DNA of 64,000 nucleotides, from NCBI GenBank assembly GCA_002104945.1, contig MCFH01000003.1, forward strand, positions 1,054,001 through 1,118,000. Direction: 5' to 3'. The stretch comes from Piromyces finnis (Eukaryota > Neocallimastigomycota > Neocallimastigomycetes > Neocallimastigales > Neocallimastigaceae). Made by a program: the position numbers and the translations under genes. A model generated the notes under the pieces. The model was not told the origin of the DNA, ran no database searches, and saw nothing but the letters and a program-made list of their open reading frames with translations. This document shows, in pieces, positions 63,001 to 64,000 of this stretch (position 1 is its first letter; each line of letters begins with the position of its first letter).

Positions 63001-64000
63001 TTTTGTAAGTAAAATTAATTATGATAAAACAAAAATAAATAATTATAGTTGAAAAAAATTATATAATATTCTTAATTTATTATAATTATATAATTAGGTT
63101 TAATCACTTTACTTGATGAAAGAACAAATATTCAAAAGAAAACATTAAGATTATTTAAAACAATTTCTAAAAGTATTAAATATTTTTATTATTATACTCT
63201 TCTTTATTTAATATTAATTCAATTTTTAAAAAAAAAAACATATTTTAAAATTACAAAATTATTTAAATATTATTATTAGGTGTTTTTGAAGACTTACATG
63301 ATTTATATAAAAAGAATATTAAAATTATTGCTGATTCAACAAATGTAAATCCTGAAATATTCCAAAAAGAAATTAAGAAGAAAGTTGGAATGATTTTAGA
63401 AAAATCAGGAAAACCAAGATATAATAATACGAAAGCATATATTTGTAATTTATTTATGATAACATCCATTGTATCTTTTTTAGTTCCTTTTATTGTAAAT
63501 ATAATTATATCAAAAAAAAATAATATATATATATTTATTCTTTCCTTTTATAATATATATTATATAATATATTCATATTTCTAATTTTTTAATTTTTTAC
63601 TATAATCCCAACAAATATTAATAAAAAAAGATTTGTAATAATTATATTGAAGATTCTATAAGTTATGCCGTCAATATTGTAAGTTAAGTAATAATAATAA
63701 ATGTAATATTGATTTAAGTATTTACTTTATATTTTTCAATTTAAAATAGTCAGATAGAAAAAAAATGATTGAAGAAATAAATTTATATACCATGGAAACA
63801 GTATTCCAAGATAGAAATATATACCCACCAGGTGATAGTGAAATTAAATTAAAATTTGTATTAAATAAGTTAAAGGTAGTATTGAATTAAAAAAAATTAT
63901 TAAATATACAATGGTTTAATTAAAGAATAAATAAAAAACATTAAATAGTAATGTTATTAAGCATTATTCATGGTTTTTTATATATATATATATATATTTA
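57097..64000 (+). CDS. TmcB/TmcC-like multi-pass membrane protein, copy 2 (partial)
   Basis: A paralogue of the preceding gene, cut by the window end. The first exon, 57097-57150 (MSSKDKDLDISDEKSIQN), has the same 18 codons' length as in copy 1. The next are 57264-57345 (ending in CILVFIE) and 57451-57564 (DIQMLYFVFNESVIQKLPNV). Phases match copy 1 at each join. The exon at about 58801-59450 carries helices and an Asp/Glu-rich loop. The TPR-like part starts near 59600 (SPKQIELICRFLR). Later membrane segments lie near 61330-61410, 62930-63005 and 63430-63510. The loop exon 61525-62625 has an N-terminal half like copy 1 but then about 230 extra residues that are Asn-rich. The last readable exon includes METVFQDRNIYPPGDSE, matching ETVIQDRDAYYPGESE in copy 1. 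The C-terminus is outside the window. Confidence 0.58.

Overview
The window is a eukaryotic, extremely AT-rich stretch (most intergenic DNA is A/T homopolymer, TA runs and AAT/ATT microsatellite). Genes are split by many short GT..AG introns, and proteins carry long Asn runs. Hevein-type chitin-binding domains with Thr/Lys linkers, a bacterial-type GH3 enzyme, Asn-rich proteins and TmcB-like membrane proteins together suggest an anaerobic gut fungus (Neocallimastigomycota: Piromyces / Neocallimastix / Anaeromyces type). This assignment is inferred from gene content and composition, not from a marker gene.

Layout. 1-5.2 kb: relics of two LTR retrotransposons, a Ty1/copia-like gag (1-946, minus) broken by two in-frame stops, and a Ty3/gypsy-like pol (2171-5225, minus) that has lost the catalytic palm of its reverse transcriptase. 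5.3-9.6 kb: the ribosome-biogenesis gene CMS1 (five exons, minus). Its 3' flank has an inverted and circularly permuted copy at 9.1-9.6 kb. 9.9-14.3 kb: a secreted CAP/SCP protein with a chitin-binding domain, an orphan chitin-binding fragment, and an intronless NagZ-like GH3 hexosaminidase. 14.6-21.4 kb: gene-poor, with an unrecognised broken gene interrupted by a roughly 550-bp SINE. 21.4-26.0 kb: an intronless 1555-residue PH-domain protein. 26-29.3 kb: gene-poor, with faint coding relics.

29.3-37.2 kb: the most unusual locus. Exon phases join, apart from one unreadable exon, into a single chain that starts as an XRN-family 5'-3' exonuclease, runs into TPR repeats and ends in a J domain. 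It now looks dead: a second SINE copy lies in a conserved XRN exon, a catalytic Asp is Asn, an exon is unreadable, there are two one-base frameshifts, and the J-domain HPD motif is HLD. Two of its TPR exons are almost identical over about 390 bp although neighbouring exons have diverged.

38.4-39.7 kb: an F-box/LRR gene (three exons, minus). 40.9-49.0 kb: a seven-exon gene for a 2476-residue protein with an MPN fold lacking its metal-binding histidines, followed by an enormous Gln/Asn/Ser-rich tail. 49.6 kb to the right edge: two tandem many-exon genes for TmcB/TmcC-like multi-pass membrane proteins with matching early exons; the second runs off the window.

No rRNA gene, intact tRNA gene, CRISPR array or operon is visible. 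Exon boundaries were placed by hand from splice signals and reading phase; most should be right to within a base or two, but the small exons of the two membrane-protein genes are only approximate.
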